NCBI RefSeq assembly: GCF_003443995.1
Contig: NZ_QWEY01000011.1
Coordinates: 62,001 to 126,000 of the forward strand
Reading direction: 5' to 3'
Length of the DNA: 64,000 nucleotides
From: Pseudotabrizicola alkalilacus
GTDB taxonomy: Bacteria; Pseudomonadota; Alphaproteobacteria; Rhodobacterales; Rhodobacteraceae
Part shown: positions 61,129 through 64,000 of the stretch, piece after piece
How the letters are laid out: each line of letters begins with the position of its first letter
How positions within the stretch are numbered: the stretch's first letter is position 1
Notes under the pieces: model-generated
Told to the model about the DNA's origin: nothing
What the model saw: the letters and a program-made list of their open reading frames with translations, nothing else
Database searches by the model: none
Made by a program: the position numbers and the translations under genes

Positions 61129-61640
61129 GCGGGTTCTTCTTCAACGGGTCGTCTGGTCTTCGACGCCATCGCTTTTAAACCCGCCGTAACAGCATGAATA
61201 TCGGTCAGAGAGACATTCTGCAGCTTTTGCGAAACCACTTCACGGTGCAGCGCATTGGCATCTTCAAACACCTTGCGCCCCTTGTCGGTCAGCGAGGCGA
61301 GAAAGGAGCGGCGGTCGGTTTTGGTCACCTGGCGATTCACCAGACCATCCTTGCGCAGCCGCGTGACCAGACCCGAGACATTGCCATTGCTGACTCGCAG
61401 ATCCCTCGACAACTCACCCATCGAAACCCCTTCGGGGCGGCGGTACAGCTGGGCCAGCACATCGAACTTGGCCACAGACAGCCCGAGCTTTTCGCTGAGC
61501 GCCGCATTCAGATCGCCGTAGATCAGTTTGTTGATATTCAGAACCTGAAGCCAGAACCGGGTCTCAGCCATCTGACGTTCGGTCAGCGCCGCATTGTCGC
61601 TGGTTACTGGCTTTGCATCCTGAATGTCTGGGTTCAGCAC
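61125..61640 (-). CDS. MarR-family transcriptional regulator
   Basis: Regulator of 171 residues. The recognition helix lies in VSMGELSRDLRVSNGNVSGLVTRLRKDGLVNRQ and the wing in KTDRRSFLASLTDKG. It sits between the thioesterase gene and a second marR gene on the same strand. In related aromatic-degradation operons MarR proteins respond to aryl-CoA esters; that role here is inference from the thioesterase and iorAB neighbours. Confidence 0.9.
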   Translation of the reverse strand: MLNPDIQDAKPVTSDNAALTERQMAETRFWLQVLNINKLIYGDLNAALSEKLGLSVAKFDVLAQLYRRPEGVSMGELSRDLRVSNGNVSGLVTRLRKDGLVNRQVTKTDRRSFLASLTDKGRKVFEDANALHREVVSQKLQNVSLTDIHAVTAGLKAMASKTRRPVEEEPA

Positions 61641-61661
61641 TGGCTACTCCGTGTTCGTTCC

Positions 61662-62150
61662 TCAGTCTTTTGCTATATTGGTTCTTTCCCCGTATGCAAC
61701 AAGCGCCTGCCGGATGTCATCCGGTATCTGGATCGACTGCCGGGTTTCAAGACTGGTGGTCACGGTCACGAAATGACCACGCAGCGCCTCGTCCTCGCCC
61801 TTCATGGCATGCAGGGTCAAAGCATAGGATTTGTTGCCAACCTTGGCGACGCGCAGAAAGACCTCAATCTTTTCGCCCATCATGCAGGGGATGAAAAAGT
61901 CGGCCGAGGCGGTGGCATATCCCAAACCAATACCGCGTGGTCCCAGCACAGTATAGTAGTCGATGTTAAGGCACTCACAGAACCATTTTTCGATGATCTG
62001 GTTGAAGACGTCAAAGAACTTGGGCGTGTAAACAATGCCAGCCGGGTCGCATTGGCCATGGCGGAACACGGTGAAAGCCGACCACAGGTTTGTCGGCCGA
62101 CGGGTCAGGTTGGCTTTGCGTAGCGGTGAGTCAGAGGCGTCGGATGTCAT
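61662..62150 (-). CDS. Hot-dog-fold acyl-CoA thioesterase, 4-hydroxybenzoyl-CoA thioesterase-like
   Basis: Protein of 162 residues. FRHGQCDPAGIVYTPKFFDVFNQ contains the DpAGIVY motif with the catalytic Asp of 4HBT enzymes, followed by the central helix and VGNKSYALTLHAM strand. The ATG at 62150 overlaps the iorB stop by 4 bp; a longer frame to 62237 lies within iorB. It could hydrolyse the aryl- or acyl-CoA product of IorAB or protect the CoA pool. Confidence 0.88.
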   Translation of the reverse strand: MTSDASDSPLRKANLTRRPTNLWSAFTVFRHGQCDPAGIVYTPKFFDVFNQIIEKWFCECLNIDYYTVLGPRGIGLGYATASADFFIPCMMGEKIEVFLRVAKVGNKSYALTLHAMKGEDEALRGHFVTVTTSLETRQSIQIPDDIRQALVAYGERTNIAKD

Positions 62151-63712
62151 AGGATTGTCCCGATGGTTCGGATTGTTCCGTCGAGGCCATCTTGCGAGGG
62201 ATCCTTGACGGCAGAGGCGAGCAATAGACGCGCCCAATAGGCAGCATCCTCGCGCCCGGCGATCCTCAGGGTCGTGCCCATCACTTTGTCAAACTTGGAA
62301 AGTCCGCGCACATGGGTATCGGAATAGCCCTTGATCAGACGGCGGAAGCGCAAGACCTCGACCCCAAGCTCGTAGTTGATTGCCAACAGAGTCTTTGTAT
62401 TTTCCAGCCAAGCGTTGCGATGGGCAACCTCTTGCTGGTGGCGCAGTGAGATGCGGCGGATGCGCTTGAGTGAGGCAATAAAGGAAAGGGCGAGAAACCA
62501 GTGCAGCGTATAGGTCTTCACCCGTCGCCCCTTGTCTGTCCGGCGGTCGAGCCAAGCGTACAGGCTTTTGCGGGCGATGACCCATCCTGCTAGGCGGACG
62601 GGCAGGACTGAAACCAGCTCTTCCATCCGCGGGTGCATGAATTCGATGGTTTGCAGGATGGACTTGTCTGACACCCCAAGCTCGGTTTCGATACGTGTGC
62701 GGCGCTGCAACCGTGTTTTCAGGCCGGCGACCCGCATGATGTCGTCATAGGTCATTGCATTGGCAAGATACTTGGCGGCCTGTCCGGTAAAGAGCCAGCC
62801 CCTTTCTGCGCCGCCGGCAGCACTGTCGCAAAGATGGAGCTGCCCAAGAAGCGTCAGGTATTCGTCGCCGTAAGCAACATCCTGAAAATCCACCACTTTG
62901 CGCAAGCCGAGATAGGCCATCTCTTGCGCTTCGGGCGGCAGTTCGTTGCGCAGGCGTTGCAGCAGACGGTCGGCTTTGGGGTCAGTCAGGCGCGTGGGAA
63001 TCTGGACGGCGGAACCGGGCACGGTGGTCAGGTTTGGCGGGTCATCGCCCGCCACGGTGCGATCATAGGCGGCGGCAAAGGTGCGCAGACTGGCCTCGAC
63101 CCCCTTGCCACCATTGCGGATCACCTCGCAATACGCCTCCCGCGCAAAGGGCAGTGCACCTGATGCCGCCAGACTGCCAAAAAGGGCAGCAGAGATCACA
63201 CTTCCCTGTGCAACGGCCACGGCGTTCATGTCAAAGATGACCTCACGCTTTGCCGCGATGCCGATGGCGCTGGTGACAGCCCCGCTGTCTGCGATGCTCT
63301 CCCCCGGCGCCATTTTTTCCGAAATGGCAAGAGAGCGGTGGTTCGATGCGATCAGCGTGGTACGATCCGGGGTCACGATGCCACGCAGGATCGAGCGACC
63401 CGCTTCCATATATTCCGAGGCGATCACGACATCGACATCGCCCGGAGTGGGCATCTGTGCCAGAATGGGCAGCCTTCCTGCAGGATCGGGCGGCATCATC
63501 TCGACGTAATAGATCGTGGCACCGGTCCGCTGCGCCACGCCGGGAACAGAGGTTGATTGCGCGACCCAGCCTTGTCTTTCGGCAAGGCTGACAATCCATC
63601 CTGTCAGGACTCCGCCACCCTGACCGCCCATGGCGACGATTGCGATGGAAATCGGCCGCTCGGTGGCAGGGCCGACGGCAGCCAGATCGAGTTTGACGGT
63701 ATCGTCCTTCAT
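62147..63712 (-). CDS. iorB: Indolepyruvate oxidoreductase beta-subunit family protein, long form
   Basis: Protein of 521 residues. The N-terminal ~190 residues are the gamma/beta-type 2-oxoacid:acceptor oxidoreductase domain (IAIVAMGGQGGGVLTGWIV, GVAQRTGATIYYVEM). The C-terminal ~320 residues are a helical extension with conserved YLGLRKVVDFQD; the long form is known in proteobacteria, whereas archaeal IorB is ~200 residues. The ATG at 63712 lies 7 bp after the iorA stop with GAGG between. With iorA it would convert arylpyruvates to arylacetyl-CoA. Confidence 0.88.
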   Translation of the reverse strand: MKDDTVKLDLAAVGPATERPISIAIVAMGGQGGGVLTGWIVSLAERQGWVAQSTSVPGVAQRTGATIYYVEMMPPDPAGRLPILAQMPTPGDVDVVIASEYMEAGRSILRGIVTPDRTTLIASNHRSLAISEKMAPGESIADSGAVTSAIGIAAKREVIFDMNAVAVAQGSVISAALFGSLAASGALPFAREAYCEVIRNGGKGVEASLRTFAAAYDRTVAGDDPPNLTTVPGSAVQIPTRLTDPKADRLLQRLRNELPPEAQEMAYLGLRKVVDFQDVAYGDEYLTLLGQLHLCDSAAGGAERGWLFTGQAAKYLANAMTYDDIMRVAGLKTRLQRRTRIETELGVSDKSILQTIEFMHPRMEELVSVLPVRLAGWVIARKSLYAWLDRRTDKGRRVKTYTLHWFLALSFIASLKRIRRISLRHQQEVAHRNAWLENTKTLLAINYELGVEVLRFRRLIKGYSDTHVRGLSKFDKVMGTTLRIAGREDAAYWARLLLASAVKDPSQDGLDGTIRTIGTIL

Positions 63713-63719
63713 GGTCGCC

Positions 63720-64000
63720 TCAAGCATCGAAGTTAACCGCAAGACGATCCTGGCGGTTTTGCAGGAACTGGATCACCGGCAAGGTGAGCCTGCTTTTGAA
63801 TCTGTCCCAGCCGCCGGGATTGTGCACAACGTCGGCTTGGTAAAACGAGGGACAGAGCACAGCCGCGTCCGCAACTTCGCCGCAATTCCCGCAGGCGACA
63901 CAGGTATTGTCGATGCTCGCAACGGGATCGTCCCGCAGGGGGTCATCCAGCGTTTTTATCGAAAGCGAAGGGCACCCCGACAGGCGTATGCAGGCGTGAT
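63720..64000 (-). CDS. iorA: Indolepyruvate ferredoxin oxidoreductase alpha subunit, C-terminal part (cut by window edge)
   Basis: Reading the minus strand from the right edge gives an open frame of about 93 codons ending in TGA at 63722-63720. It contains HACIRLSGCPSL and DNTCVACGNCGEVAD, then LCPSFYQADVV, the [4Fe-4S] ferredoxin-like tail of IorA. The thiamine-diphosphate domains lie beyond the window. It directly precedes iorB, confirming an iorAB operon. Confidence 0.9.
   Translation of the reverse strand, partial: HACIRLSGCPSLSIKTLDDPLRDDPVASIDNTCVACGNCGEVADAAVLCPSFYQADVVHNPGGWDRFKSRLTLPVIQFLQNRQDRLAVNFDA

Noticed and set aside
1-64000. CRISPR arrays, tRNA/rRNA genes, insertion sequences
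   Set aside because: No spaced direct repeats, no tRNA-like cloverleaf with a TTCGANTC arm, and no transposase were seen on reading both strands; a tRNAscan or ISfinder run was not possible.

Overview
The window is GC-rich, densely coded bacterial DNA and looks like a chromosome segment of an alphaproteobacterium of the Rhodobacterales (roseobacter/Paracoccaceae type). This is inferred from the gene content: a fused Mrp antiporter, many TRAP and ABC uptake operons, a LuxR/LuxI pair, an IorAB-type 2-oxoacid oxidoreductase and many 4-bp ATGA/GTGA operon overlaps. No rRNA, tRNA, IS element, prophage or CRISPR array was recognised. Both ends cut genes: mrpA at the left and iorA at the right.

Layout. 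1-5757: mrpACDEFG antiporter operon. 5820-7845: a Slam-type outer-membrane translocon gene and its probable surface lipoprotein cargo, divergent from a histidine kinase/response regulator pair (7963-10838). 10971-15854: GntR regulator, ribose-type ABC transporter (ATPase gene interrupted by one in-frame TAG) and a DJ-1/PfpI protein, divergent from an iron alcohol dehydrogenase, an aldehyde dehydrogenase and an alpha/beta hydrolase (16094-19626). 19744-25841: TRAP transporter, flavin monooxygenase, gamma-resorcylate-type decarboxylase and a divergent MarR regulator, with one 18-bp operator-like element at both promoters. 26068-28192: XRE, LuxR and LuxI quorum-sensing operon. 28385-31523: arsenate cassette (ArsR-ArsC fusion, GAPDH, ArsJ). 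31846-33841: three tandem exported tail-collar-domain proteins. 34019-35644: an exported protein with one haem-c motif. 35807-45295: a compact type II secretion system (T2SS). 45601-51383: amine/amino-acid oxidation cluster with an AraC regulator. 51789-57077: Tat-exported binding protein and peptide-type ABC transporter. 57460-60528: a second TRAP transporter. 60637-64000 (minus): iorA, iorB, a thioesterase and two MarR regulators.

How it fits together. Much of the window is substrate capture, with regulator, transporter and catabolic enzymes as adjacent modules. Two modules concern protein export to or beyond the outer membrane: Slam with its lipoprotein, and the T2SS. The T2SS lies beside four genes for exported proteins of unknown role, which makes 31.8-45.3 kb the most promising stretch for an undescribed system. 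A recurring detail is a strong hairpin just downstream of the exported component of an operon (at 7114, 11584, 24143 and 53356), suggesting differential expression within transcripts.

Limits: all assignments come from reading translated sequence and motifs. No database search or folding computation was run. Starts that differ from the longest open frame were chosen by ribosome-binding-site position and signal-peptide placement.
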